Shown here in pieces: positions 32,337 through 40,916 of a stretch of 64,000 nt of DNA. Origin of the DNA: Lysinibacillus sp. PLM2 (GTDB lineage: Bacteria > Bacillota > Bacilli > Bacillales_A > Planococcaceae); the NCBI GenBank assembly GCA_023168345.1, contig AP025689.1, forward strand, positions 174,001-238,000, written 5' to 3'. The position numbers and the translations under genes are program-made. The stretch's first letter is position 1, and each line of letters starts with the position of its first letter. The notes below the pieces were generated by a model. The model worked only from the letters and a program-made list of their open reading frames with translations, had not been told where the DNA came from and did not search any database.

Positions 32337-33275
32337 ATGAAAAAACAAACTTCAGGGATTCACCATATTACAGCAATTGTCGGTCACCCACAGGAAAATG
32401 TAGACTTCTATGCCGGAGTATTGGGGTTACGCTTAGTGAAAAAAACAGTTAACTTTGATGACCCAGGAACATATCATCTATACTTTGGAAATGAAGGTGG
32501 TAAGCCAGGTTCAATTATTACCTTCTTCCCTTGGCCAAACGCGTATAATGGCAAAATCGGTGATGGGCAAGTAGGTGTGACTACTTATGTTGTGCCGGTA
32601 GGTGCATTAGGCTTTTGGAAAAATCGATTAACTAAATTTAATGTAGTCTATACAGTTGTGGAAAGGTTCGGGGAAACATATTTACAATTTGATGATCCTC
32701 ATGGGCTTCATCTTGAAATTGTTGAACGAAATGATGGTGAGCTTAATCCTTATGAAATTAGTGATATTAAGAAAGAAGTAGCGATAAAAGGATTTGGAGG
32801 AGCTATTCTTTATTCAAGCCGTCCAGAGGAAACAACGAACACATTGGTTGAAGTTTTGGGACTAGAAATTGTAGGGCAAGAAGGTGACTTAAAACGCTTT
32901 AAAGCTACTGGGGATATTGGAAACATTATTGACTTAAAAATGGTGACAGGAACTAGAGGGTCTATGGGAGTCGGAACGGTACATCATATTGCATGGCGAG
33001 CAAAAGATGATAAGGATCATCTTGAATGGCAGGAATATGCGATGGAACATGGTCAACGAGTAACAGAAGTGAAGGATCGTAATTATTTTAACGCCATCTA
33101 CTTCCGGGAATCTGGTGAAATTCTATTTGAAATTGCTACAGATCCACCAGGCTTTGCCTATGATGAAACGTATGAAACAATGGGTAATGAGCTAATGTTG
33201 CCACCTCAATATGAACAATATCGTGAACGACTAGAAATGTCATTGATACCAATTAAAGTCCGATCGTTGGATTAA
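32337..33275 (+). CDS. mhqE: Ring-cleaving dioxygenase, MhqE/MhqA-like VOC protein
   Basis: A 312-residue paralogue of the preceding protein, with ligands in GIHHITAIVG, GTVHHIAWRA and LFEIATDPPGF, and the shared LRLVKKTVNFDDPGTYHLYFG. Two paralogous dioxygenases in tandem suggest a heteromeric enzyme or different substrates. Start 32337 has TTGGAGG seven bases upstream, 27 bases after the mhqO stop. Directly followed by the MhqD-like esterase, as in the mhqED operon of B. subtilis. Confidence 0.85.
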   Translation: MKKQTSGIHHITAIVGHPQENVDFYAGVLGLRLVKKTVNFDDPGTYHLYFGNEGGKPGSIITFFPWPNAYNGKIGDGQVGVTTYVVPVGALGFWKNRLTKFNVVYTVVERFGETYLQFDDPHGLHLEIVERNDGELNPYEISDIKKEVAIKGFGGAILYSSRPEETTNTLVEVLGLEIVGQEGDLKRFKATGDIGNIIDLKMVTGTRGSMGVGTVHHIAWRAKDDKDHLEWQEYAMEHGQRVTEVKDRNYFNAIYFRESGEILFEIATDPPGFAYDETYETMGNELMLPPQYEQYRERLEMSLIPIKVRSLD

Positions 33276-33359
33276 GTGGGGATAACGGATGTTTCAAAAT
33301 ATTCATTTTCTTGGTAATCTGTTCAAGGAAATAGCCTTAAAAGAAAGGGAGGAACAAAA

Positions 33360-33968
33360 GTGCAACATATTTTTAAAGAGGGAACAAATAAAGATAGACC
33401 CGTATTATTACTATTACACGGTACAGGTGGGGACGAAAATGACTTATTAGCTTTAGCTGATATAGTTGACCCAACAGCATCCGTTTTAAGTGTAAGAGGA
33501 AATGTATTAGAAAATGGTATGCCTCGTTTCTTTAAAAGATTAGCAGAAGGTGTATTTGATATAGAGGATTTAATTTTCCGTACAAATGAATTAAATCAAT
33601 TCTTAGATTCATCAGCAAAAGAATACAATTTTGACCGTTCAAATATCATAGCGATTGGCTATTCAAATGGGGCAAATATTGCTGCAAGTTTATTGTTTCA
33701 CTATGAGAATGCATTAAAAGGTGCAATTTTACATCATCCAATGGTACCGAGAAGAGGGGTAGAATTGCCTCAATTAACAGAAACAAAGGTATTTATTACA
33801 GCTGGAACAAACGATCCTATTTGCCCTCAACAAGAATCAATGGATTTGAAGGAATTGTTAGAAGGTGCAGGAGCTTCTGTTGAGATTTACTGGGAAAATC
33901 GCGGACATCAATTAACGATGAATGAAGTTCAAGCGGCAAAACAATGGTATGAAGGTATTTATAAATAG
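33360..33968 (+). CDS. mhqD: MhqD-like carboxylesterase/phospholipase family hydrolase
   Basis: A 202-residue alpha/beta hydrolase: oxyanion LLLHGTGGDENDLL, nucleophile elbow GYSNGAN, acid TNDPICP and His in NRGHQLT. It matches MhqD, the hydrolase encoded beside mhqE in the quinone-resistance regulon, probably acting on ring-fission products. GTG start with GGGAGGAA upstream. It ends with a terminator after about 40 bases. The substrate has not been shown even in B. subtilis as far as I recall. Confidence 0.82.
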   Translation: MQHIFKEGTNKDRPVLLLLHGTGGDENDLLALADIVDPTASVLSVRGNVLENGMPRFFKRLAEGVFDIEDLIFRTNELNQFLDSSAKEYNFDRSNIIAIGYSNGANIAASLLFHYENALKGAILHHPMVPRRGVELPQLTETKVFITAGTNDPICPQQESMDLKELLEGAGASVEIYWENRGHQLTMNEVQAAKQWYEGIYK

Positions 33969-34008
33969 TATAAGTGCAAGAGCAATTAAAGAGGAATTAA
34001 TAAATGAA

Positions 34009-34036
34009 AAACATCCCATAATAGGGATGTTTTTTC
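34009..34036 (+). terminator. Terminator of the mhq operon
   Basis: Stem AACATCCC / GGGATGTT with a short ATAATA loop and T6 tail. Confidence 0.85.
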
Positions 34037-34200
34037 AGCCTTGCTATACATTATGTATGGCAAAGCCGCCTTGCCGTAGTTTATTAATAAAAAGTTTTAA
34101 ACCACCACTCCTCAAAGTGGGTGTTCGCAGAAGCTTTCCTGTATATCGTCATTCACCGCAGTGTGACGCTCGCCATTCCAACTTCGATTAAAACTCCCTA
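34037..34200 (-). mobile_element. Possible right-end remnant of an IS200/IS605 (tnpB) element
   Basis: A segment of clearly higher GC than its surroundings. On the minus strand one frame reads NRSWNGERHTAVNDDIQES and FCEHPL before a stop, like the tail of a TnpB-type protein, followed by a hairpin CCCACTTTGAGGAGTGG and a subterminal inverted repeat around 34042-34062 (TGCTATACAT/ATGTATGGCA). This is what the 3' end of such elements, which encode a guide-type RNA scaffold, tends to look like. No transposase remains. Tentative. Confidence 0.3.
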
Positions 34201-34410
34201 TTACAGTTCAAAGGTTAAAACTTAATATTTGTACGAACAACGCAGCTTTATTGTTATATTATATGATTCGAATAAAGAGTGCAAGTAAGTACATTTTAAG
34301 AAAAAAGTCAACTATTTAATACTTAAAAGTAATATAAAATGTTTTTTATATTGAAATACCGATTATAAAAATAAAAAGCCTTCCTTAGGCGGAAAACTTT
34401 GAGTGTGAAT
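34201..34410. other. AT-rich intergenic stretch
   Basis: Very AT-rich DNA after the IS-like remnant. It ends in AAAAAGCCTTCCTTAGGCGGAAAACTTT, a weak hairpin just beyond the stop of the minus-strand HD gene that may serve as its terminator. No ORF. Confidence 0.45.
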
Positions 34411-35058
34411 TTATTTAATTTTACTCAATATTTCGTTCGTTAAAGAAGCGATATTTATTTGAGTATCTTCTTTCATCACATCACTTAGTATTTCTGTTCG
34501 GAAATAATTCACACTTACTTCGAGTGGCATTTGTAATAATTTTAGTAAAGCCTGTTGATACATAATTACAAATTCCTTATCCGTGTTGCCTCTTTTCAAT
34601 TCAGCAAAGGATTCATAAAACTGATCTAGTTTGTCAGCAAATTCCAGTAAACGTCCTTCTAATGTTGCATCTTTTCCTTCTTTCATTCGTTCAAAGAAAA
34701 TTTCCTGAAAATCGGGAGGTATTTCTTCCCGAATAAATTTTTCCATCATTTTTTCTTCAACGTGGGCAAGCATTTGTTTTAACTCTACACTCGCATGTTT
34801 TACTGGTGTTTTAATATCTCCGATAAATACTTCAGCAAAGTCATGATTGATCGTTTTCTCGTATAATGATTTCCAATCCACATTAGCACCATTCATTTCC
34901 TCTAATGTACCAAAAAACATGGCGTATTGAGAAACTTTCCAAGAGTGTGCTGCGACGTTGTGTTCTTCAAATTTGAAGCGACCTGGGGCACGGAAAATAC
35001 GTTCTAAATCATTCAAGCTTGTGAAAAATTTATGGATTCCTATAATAATCACTCCCAA
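34411..35058 (-). CDS. HD-domain phosphohydrolase, YfbR-like 5'-nucleotidase
   Basis: A protein of about 210 residues with the HD motif set of YfbR-type deoxynucleotidases: RFKFEEHNVAAHSWKVSQYA (first His), NHDFAEVFIGDIKTPVKH (HD pair and Asp) and LLEFADKLDQFYES (final Asp). Likely a metal-dependent nucleotide phosphatase in the cytoplasm. Start is odd: the only regular codon is the TTG at 35058 without ribosome site, while GGGAGTG is ideally spaced for an ATA codon at 35043-35041 followed by GIHKFF. So either ATA is used or an ATG was mutated. Monocistronic. Confidence 0.75.
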   Translation of the reverse strand: MGVIIIGIHKFFTSLNDLERIFRAPGRFKFEEHNVAAHSWKVSQYAMFFGTLEEMNGANVDWKSLYEKTINHDFAEVFIGDIKTPVKHASVELKQMLAHVEEKMMEKFIREEIPPDFQEIFFERMKEGKDATLEGRLLEFADKLDQFYESFAELKRGNTDKEFVIMYQQALLKLLQMPLEVSVNYFRTEILSDVMKEDTQINIASLTNEILSKIK

Positions 35059-35282
35059 TCTTTTTATAAAGCATAACTTTTAAATATGCTTCTATATGCA
35101 TCATACAATGTTTGATTTGTTTATTGTATGTAGTTTATTTCATTTAACAAATAATTAATACCTAATTAACAAAATGTTTATTAGTTTGAAACAAATATCT
35201 AGTTGACCTGTGAAATTGTCATCCATTTATCGATTTTTAAGCGCTTTCACGATGGTATACTGTTGCTAAGGAAGCAAAGGAC

Positions 35283-35726
35283 GTGAACAAAATGTTATTA
35301 TCATTTGTTATATTTATTCATGTAGTGAGCGCCGTCGTTTCTATTGGACCTTTGGTGGCTCTTTTACCTATGTTGAAAAAGATGGAAGAAACTGATGAAG
35401 TGCAGTTGGGTGGTTTTGTACAAGCTTTTCAAATTTCAATTACTGTCGTAAAGCATGCTGGCCATGTTCTAGTCGTTTCAGGGGTACTATTAGTTTGGTT
35501 AAGTGCATGGACTTGGCTTACATCGTGGATTGTTATGACGATTGCTGTAATGGTAGGTTCTATAGTCTTTTTAGCAAAAGCATTTAAACCAACTTTGGGG
35601 ACATTTGGAACATCAAGTTTTAATAGAGAAATTTTTATTAAAAAACTACGGAAAGCAACATGGATATATATTTTTCTACTATTAGTCATGTTGTGGTTGA
35701 TGGTCGTAAAACCCGCATTATGGTAA
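35283..35726 (+). CDS. Four-helix integral membrane protein, DUF2269-like
   Basis: A 147-residue protein with four membrane helices: LLSFVIFIHVVSAVVSIGPL, VVKHAGHVLVVSGVLLVWLS, SWIVMTIAVMVGSIVFLAKA and WIYIFLLLVMLWLMVVKPAL. His residues in helices one and two (IHVVSA, VKHAGH) recall DUF2269/CopD-like membrane proteins that may bind haem. Function unknown. GTG start at 35283 with AAGGAAG eight bases upstream; ATG 35292 is an alternative. Monocistronic. Confidence 0.55.
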   Translation: MNKMLLSFVIFIHVVSAVVSIGPLVALLPMLKKMEETDEVQLGGFVQAFQISITVVKHAGHVLVVSGVLLVWLSAWTWLTSWIVMTIAVMVGSIVFLAKAFKPTLGTFGTSSFNREIFIKKLRKATWIYIFLLLVMLWLMVVKPALW

Positions 35727-35798
35727 TGGGACCAAAGAGTGTCTTATATATGAAAGAATTCCGAAAAAATTAAAAGTAATTTTTTATACAAAAATAAA

Positions 35799-35836
35799 CA
35801 AAATACCTCAAGAATCTAAACGCTCAAGGTATTTTG
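35799..35836 (-). terminator. Terminator of the YjfB-like gene
   Basis: Stem CAAAATACCT / AGGTATTTTG; on the minus strand a T-rich stretch (TTTATTTTTG) follows. Confidence 0.7.
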
Positions 35837-35846
35837 TCGACTTTCT

Positions 35847-35876
35847 AAAGCTTTGACAATTAAATGTCAAAGCTTT
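35847..35876. terminator. Perfect hairpin next to the YjfB-like stop
   Basis: 12-bp perfect stem AAAGCTTTGACA / TGTCAAAGCTTT with a six-base loop and TT after it on the + strand. Together with the preceding hairpin it separates two convergent genes. Confidence 0.65.
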
Positions 35877-35882
35877 TCTACA

Positions 35883-36065
35883 TCACACAGATACGTCAAT
35901 AACAGTACCTTTATATGGATGTGAAGCAGCGGGCTGCTCAGGCATGCTTTCAAGCAATTTTACAGTACCTTCTGCACCTAAATTTAGGGTCTTATCTAGA
36001 ATACTCATTTGCAAGGTTTGTTGAAGTGATGCGACCTGAGTAGACATAATAGAACTTAATTCCAT
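35883..36065 (-). CDS. YjfB family putative motility peptide
   Basis: A 60-residue protein MELSSIMSTQVASLQQTLQM..., ending HPYKGTVIDVSV. An amphipathic helix (STQVASLQQTLQMSILDKTL) and a Pro-rich segment (MPEQPAASHP) match the YjfB family, annotated as putative motility proteins because B. subtilis yjfB is in the sigma-D regulon. The true start at 36065 follows AAAAGGAGGGG; the frame extends 20 codons upstream. A sigma-D promoter was not identified with confidence. Confidence 0.75.
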   Translation of the reverse strand: MELSSIMSTQVASLQQTLQMSILDKTLNLGAEGTVKLLESMPEQPAASHPYKGTVIDVSV

Positions 36066-36209
36066 GTGAACCCCTCCTTTTATAATTATATCGTCTAATA
36101 TTACTGGATTATAAATTTTGACCAATAATTAACATCAACAACAAATTTCGACAAAAAACGAATATTTCCTTTTTTTAATGGTAATAATTGTTCCATAGGA
36201 GGGATATTT

Positions 36210-36776
36210 ATGAAAAAGAACCTATTGTTACTAGGTTTGAGTGTGTTTCTGTTAAGCGGGTGTAGCTTCTTTGGATTCGGTCAAAATGACGAAGCAACAA
36301 TACCTGTATCTGCCCCAGAAACACTTCAAGCTGAAGCGAAAATGGTAAATGCAGAAGGTAATGATTTAGGTGTTGTCAATTTTACTGAAAGTAATGAAGG
36401 AGTCATGATTTCTCTTAACTTAAAGGATGTTCCTGAAGGCGAACATGGCATTCATATTCATGCAGTTGGAAAATGTGAACCGCCAACTTTTGAATCCGTT
36501 GGGGATCATTTTAATCCAACGGAAATGAAACATGGTATAGAAAATCCTGAAGGACCTCATGCGGGGGATTTGCCAAATGTTACTCCCGAAAATGGTGTTG
36601 TAGCATCTGAATATTTAGCGAAAAATCTCACTTTACAGAAGGGGATGGCAAATTCTTTATTAGATGATGATGGAAGTGCCATTGTACTTCACGAAAATGC
36701 TGATGATTATAAGACGGATCCTTCAGGAGAATCAGGTGGCCGAATTGGCTGTGGTGTAATAACGCCAATTGAATAG
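36210..36776 (+). CDS. sodC: Cu/Zn superoxide dismutase lipoprotein (SodC/YojM family)
   Basis: A 188-residue exported lipoprotein (lipobox LSGC, Cys18) with a Cu/Zn SOD domain. Ligands seen: HIHAVGKC (two Cu His plus the disulfide Cys), GDHFNP (bridging His), MKHG and PHAGDLPN (Zn His and Asp), LHENADDY (last Cu His), and GRIGCGVI with the second Cys and the active-site Arg region. All expected metal ligands are present, in contrast to B. subtilis YojM, which lacks two Cu ligands, so real dismutase activity is likely. Start after ATAGGAGGG; monocistronic. Confidence 0.85.
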   Translation: MKKNLLLLGLSVFLLSGCSFFGFGQNDEATIPVSAPETLQAEAKMVNAEGNDLGVVNFTESNEGVMISLNLKDVPEGEHGIHIHAVGKCEPPTFESVGDHFNPTEMKHGIENPEGPHAGDLPNVTPENGVVASEYLAKNLTLQKGMANSLLDDDGSAIVLHENADDYKTDPSGESGGRIGCGVITPIE

Positions 36777-36786
36777 TGACTAACGA

Positions 36787-36838
36787 AAAGATGAAGCGAT
36801 TAGCCTGTAATAGTGGTTATTTTCGCTTCATCTTTTTA
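36787..36838 (+). terminator. Terminator after sodC
   Basis: Stem AAAGATGAAGCGA / TCGCTTCATCTTT with a long AT loop and TTTT tail. The DNA after it up to 37070 is AT-rich promoter sequence with two TTGACA hexamers (around 36982 and 37000). Confidence 0.75.
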
Positions 36839-37070
36839 CATGAGTATGTTATATAACAAATGCTTATATAAAGGCCAACCAACTATGTATCTAAAATTTC
36901 TATAAAAATAAATTATTCAGATATATTTTAAACTCTCTGTTAAAAGTGATTTCCATCTCGAATTGACACTATTAATCTATTGACAGAATATTAAAATTTA
37001 TTGACATATTCGTAATTTACTTGTTACATTTAAACTGTACTGTAACAAAATTTGTACAGGAGGGGTTCTT

Positions 37071-38090
37071 TTGAAAAACAGTAAATATTGGTTGCTTACA
37101 GTGTTAAGCTTAATGCTAATTATGGTATTAGCAGCATGTGGCGGCGGTGAAACTGCTACTGAAGAAGGAAATACTAGTGAAGAAACAACAGGTGAAGAAG
37201 GTACTTCATCAGAAACAGAAACAACTTCTGATATTGAGTTCTTAAGTTTAGCTACAGGTGGTACGCAAGGTACTTACTATGCACTTGGTGGTACTTTTGC
37301 AGATTTAATTACAGATGAAACTGGCATTAAAACAACTGCTGAGGTTTCTCAAGCTTCAACTGCCAATGTTAATGCTTTAAAAGATGGTACTGCTGAAGTT
37401 GCATTTATGCAAACTGACATTGCTTACTATGCTAAAAATGGTGAGTTAATGTTTGATGGAGCTGCTATGGATAACCTAGTGGCAATTGGTGTTTTATACC
37501 CAGAAACAATTCATTTAGTAACTACTGCAAACTCTGGCATTACTTCATATGAGGATTTAGCTGGTAAAAAAGTATCTGTAGGTGCTCCTGGTTCTGGTAC
37601 TTATGCAAATGCTGAACAATTACTTGAAGTACATGGTTTAACGATGGATGATATCCAACCTCAAAACTTAGATTTCGGAGAATCAACTGACGGTCTTCAA
37701 TCTGGACAAATCGATGCTGCATTCATCACAGCTGGATATCCAACTGCTGCAGTTGAAGCATTAGGCGCTACAGCTGATGTTCGTATCGTTCCTGTTGCTG
37801 CTGATAAAGCTGAAGCATTGATTGCAAAATATCCATACTATGCAGTTGATACAATTCCTGCAGGTACGTATGGTTTAGAAACTGAAGTACCAACAGTATC
37901 AGTATTAGCAATGCTTGCTACTACTACAGATCTACCTGAAGATGTTGCTTACGGTATTACTAAAGCAATTTACGCAAATACAGATAAAATCTCCCACGCT
38001 AAGGGGTCATTAATTAAAGCTGAAACTGCATTAAATGGTGTCGGAATTGATGTTCACCCAGGTGCACAAAAATTCTTTGACGAACAATAA
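37071..38090 (+). CDS. TAXI family TRAP transporter solute-binding lipoprotein
   Basis: A 339-residue lipoprotein (LAAC lipobox, Cys22) with a Glu/Thr-rich linker. The mature domain has the TAXI hallmarks LATGGTQGTYYALGGTFADLI, ASTANVNALKDGTAEVAFMQ and GAPGSGTYANAEQLL. TAXI proteins deliver substrates such as dicarboxylates or glutamate to fused TRAP permeases. TTG start with CAGGAGGGG. A stem-loop separates it from DUF1850 and the permease, allowing excess binding protein. Substrate unknown. Confidence 0.88.
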   Translation: MKNSKYWLLTVLSLMLIMVLAACGGGETATEEGNTSEETTGEEGTSSETETTSDIEFLSLATGGTQGTYYALGGTFADLITDETGIKTTAEVSQASTANVNALKDGTAEVAFMQTDIAYYAKNGELMFDGAAMDNLVAIGVLYPETIHLVTTANSGITSYEDLAGKKVSVGAPGSGTYANAEQLLEVHGLTMDDIQPQNLDFGESTDGLQSGQIDAAFITAGYPTAAVEALGATADVRIVPVAADKAEALIAKYPYYAVDTIPAGTYGLETEVPTVSVLAMLATTTDLPEDVAYGITKAIYANTDKISHAKGSLIKAETALNGVGIDVHPGAQKFFDEQ

Positions 38091-38102
38091 TTAAGTGAAG
38101 CG

Positions 38103-38140
38103 AAGGGCTTGAAGGCATACGCTACTTCAAGCCCTTTTTT
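38103..38140 (+). terminator. Stem-loop between TAXI and DUF1850 genes
   Basis: 12-bp stem AAGGGCTTGAAG / CTTCAAGCCCTT with T6; acts as terminator or attenuator inside the transporter gene cluster. Confidence 0.8.
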
Positions 38141-38230
38141 GATATGAGGGAATCTATTCCATTTTGTATAACGATGATTTTTGGAATAGTGTATTAGCAA
38201 TCTAATTTTTAAAAATTGAGGCGAGTGTAT

Positions 38231-38749
38231 TTGAAACGGTTAACCCTCCTTATATCGACTATAATCGTTCTAATCATCGTCGTAATGTTTATACCGGTAT
38301 TTAAGGTTTTCTCATTTACAGAAACAAGAACGAATAATCCACATGTGTATTACATAAATGTTTCAAAAGACAATTTATTTCAAATACGATTTACACATTC
38401 TATTCATTTGACAGATGTTTTAGAAACGTATGAAATAGCTGATTCAAATAGACTGAAGCTTGTGTCAATGGAGTATGAAGATGTAAATGTCGGAATGCCT
38501 GCTCATGCTGAAGAGGATCAAACATTAACTTATGAAGATGGGAAGTACAAATTGTCTTATAAAAATAAAACAATCGACAATTTTACATTGCTCATAGGAA
38601 ATGTGGATTACGACTTATTCTTCCGATACAAAGGAGAAGAGTATGATTTAAAGAAATCGTTAAGTCGAGGTAGTTCTTATTTATTTGAAGTAAAAAATAT
38701 ATCTTTATATGACAAGCTGAGAGGAGTAATGATAGCAGATGGGAAATGA
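38231..38749 (+). CDS. DUF1850 protein of the TAXI-TRAP system
   Basis: A 172-residue protein with an N-terminal membrane anchor (LTLLISTIIVLIIVVMFIPV) and an extracytoplasmic domain containing RFTHSIHLTDVLETYEI and GMPAHAE, the DUF1850 pattern. Such genes are regularly placed between TAXI and fused TRAP permease genes; a role as accessory subunit is presumed. The TTG at 38231 is preferred (MKRLTLL after GAGGCGAG); TTG 38216 is upstream. It overlaps the permease gene by 11 bases. Confidence 0.75.
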   Translation: MKRLTLLISTIIVLIIVVMFIPVFKVFSFTETRTNNPHVYYINVSKDNLFQIRFTHSIHLTDVLETYEIADSNRLKLVSMEYEDVNVGMPAHAEEDQTLTYEDGKYKLSYKNKTIDNFTLLIGNVDYDLFFRYKGEEYDLKKSLSRGSSYLFEVKNISLYDKLRGVMIADGK

Positions 38750-40763
38750 GAAAAAACAGCTTGCGACAGAACAATTAGAAACACTGACTTTAGAGCAACA
38801 ACAGGAATTGTTGGAGAAATACGATAGTGAATCCAATACTAGACGTTTAATAGGGATAATGAAATGGGTTGTATTCTTTGGATTACTAGCATTCTCATTA
38901 TTTCAATTATATACCGCTATTTTTGGGCAATTTACTGCGTACATTCAAAGAACGATTCATCTAGGTTTTGGTTTAACGTTTATCTTTTTATTATTTCCTG
39001 CTCGTAAAAAGGGCTCGAAAACGAAAATTGCTTTCTATGATTATATATTAGCGATTTTGTCAGCGATTTCAGGCATTTATTGGACATTGAATTACGATAG
39101 GCTAGTAACGAGCCTTGGCCAAATTAATCAGTTGGACTTTATCGTTGGTTTAATTGTAATTGTATTAGTTTTAGAAGCGGCAAGACGTGCAGTTGGTTTA
39201 CCAATAGCGATCATTGCTATTTTATTCTTGCTATACGCATTCTTTGGTAGACAAATGCCTGACTTTATATCTCACAGAGGTCAATCCTTAGAAAGTATTG
39301 TAAACCTAATGTACTTCTCAACAGACGGTATTTTAGGGACACCAATTAGTGTATCAGCAACTTATATTTTTGCTTTCCTATTATTTGGTGCATTCCTTGT
39401 TAAAACGGGAGTTGGACAATATTTTAATGATTTAGCAGTTTCAGTAGCAGGTAAATTAACTGGTGGCCCTGCTAAAGTGGCAATTTTCTCTTCTGCTTTA
39501 CAAGGGACTATTTCAGGTAGTTCTGTTGCAAACGTAGTAACATCTGGTTCTTATACAATCCCGATGATGAAAAAACTCGGATATAAGAAGGAGTTTGCTG
39601 GAGCAGTAGAGGCTGCAGCTTCTACAGGTGGACAATTAATGCCGCCAATTATGGGTGCAGCTGCGTTTTTAATGGTGGAATTTATCGGACGTGGTGTGAC
39701 TTATTGGGATATTGCAAAGGCTGCATTAATTCCGGCAATCTTATATTTTGCAGGAATTTGGATCATGACACACTTTGAAGCAAAACGTTTAGGCTTACGT
39801 GGTTTAAGAGATGATGAAATGCCTGATCGTAAAGAAGTGTTTAAAAAATTATATCTTTTAATTCCTATTATTTTGATTATCGTTCTGATGGTATCAGGGA
39901 CTCCTGTTATACATGCGGCATTGTATGGAATTGTTGCTTGTATTGTTGTTGGGGTAATTAATAGAGAAGTGAAGTTTGGACCAAAAGAGTTTGTAGAAGC
40001 ATTGGTAGACGGTGCTCGAACTGCGCTAGGTGTAGTTGCAGCTACTGCATGTGCAGGGATTATCGTTGGTGTTGTTGTTAAAACAGGCTTAGGTTTAAGT
40101 TTAGCAAATACTTTAGTAGATTTAGCTGGAGGTAATATCCTATTAACTCTCGTATTTGTTATGATTGCTTCCCTTGTATTAGGTATGGGAGCACCTACAA
40201 CAGCTAACTATGTAATTACATCAACAATTGCAGCGCCTGCAATTATTACATTACTAGCACCGGATGTATCACAAGCATTAATACCGGTAACAGTTTTATT
40301 ATCTGCCCACTTCTTTGTATTTTACTTTGGTATTATTGCAGATATTACGCCACCTGTTGCTCTTGCAGCATTCGCTGCGTCAGGTATATCCGGTGGAGAC
40401 CCGATTAAAACAGGGGTTAACTCTGCAAAACTAGCAATAGCGGCATTTATTATACCTTACATCATTGTATTATCCCCGGAGCTACTCATGATTGATGTAA
40501 CAATACTTCAAGTTGTTTGGGTGTTAATCACAGCGATACTTGGTATGATTGCAATTGGTGCTGGAGTTATAGGATTCTGGTATCGTAAAATAAACTGGAT
40601 TGAACGTATCATCGTAATAGCCTCAGGTCTTGCTATGATTTATCCTGAGCGTATTTCAGATATAAGTGGTTTGGCTGTATTCGGTCTGATGTTTGTACTA
40701 CAAATTATATCGAAAAACAAAGGAAATAAACCAAACTCTCCTGAAGAAAGCCCAGCAAATTAA
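38739..40763 (+). CDS. TRAP transporter fused 4TM/12TM permease
   Basis: A 674-residue membrane protein combining the small (DctQ) and large (DctM) TRAP permease parts. The N-terminal cytoplasmic helix is Gln/Glu-rich (LETLTLEQQQELLEKY). DctM features: GTISGSSVANVVTSGS, AAASTGGQLMPPIMGAAAF, GMGAPTTANYVI and ADITPPVALAAFAASGIS. It imports an organic anion with Na+ or H+, fed by the TAXI lipoprotein. Translationally coupled to DUF1850 by overlap; ends with a strong terminator. Confidence 0.9.
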   Translation: MGNEKKQLATEQLETLTLEQQQELLEKYDSESNTRRLIGIMKWVVFFGLLAFSLFQLYTAIFGQFTAYIQRTIHLGFGLTFIFLLFPARKKGSKTKIAFYDYILAILSAISGIYWTLNYDRLVTSLGQINQLDFIVGLIVIVLVLEAARRAVGLPIAIIAILFLLYAFFGRQMPDFISHRGQSLESIVNLMYFSTDGILGTPISVSATYIFAFLLFGAFLVKTGVGQYFNDLAVSVAGKLTGGPAKVAIFSSALQGTISGSSVANVVTSGSYTIPMMKKLGYKKEFAGAVEAAASTGGQLMPPIMGAAAFLMVEFIGRGVTYWDIAKAALIPAILYFAGIWIMTHFEAKRLGLRGLRDDEMPDRKEVFKKLYLLIPIILIIVLMVSGTPVIHAALYGIVACIVVGVINREVKFGPKEFVEALVDGARTALGVVAATACAGIIVGVVVKTGLGLSLANTLVDLAGGNILLTLVFVMIASLVLGMGAPTTANYVITSTIAAPAIITLLAPDVSQALIPVTVLLSAHFFVFYFGIIADITPPVALAAFAASGISGGDPIKTGVNSAKLAIAAFIIPYIIVLSPELLMIDVTILQVVWVLITAILGMIAIGAGVIGFWYRKINWIERIIVIASGLAMIYPERISDISGLAVFGLMFVLQIISKNKGNKPNSPEESPAN

Positions 40764-40776
40764 ATAAAAAGTAACT

Positions 40777-40818
40777 AGTGACAAAAGTGTATGTATTACA
40801 CTTTTGTCACTTTTTTTG
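40777..40818 (+). terminator. Terminator of the TRAP operon
   Basis: 15-bp perfect stem AGTGACAAAAGTGTA / TACACTTTTGTCACT with a five-base loop and T7. Confidence 0.9.
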
Positions 40819-40916
40819 TTGGTTGGTAAAGAATATGTAAATTTGTTCATTATCGTTTGTTTTTCATCTGTTTCTTTTTTAGACTAAAGATATAAACCTA
40901 TTATTTGGAGGTATTC

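Noticed and set aside
33289-33450. Small ORF starting MFQNIHFLGNLF between mhqE and mhqD
   Set aside because: It overlaps the start of mhqD in another frame, and composition becomes unnatural (poly-Tyr) inside mhqD.
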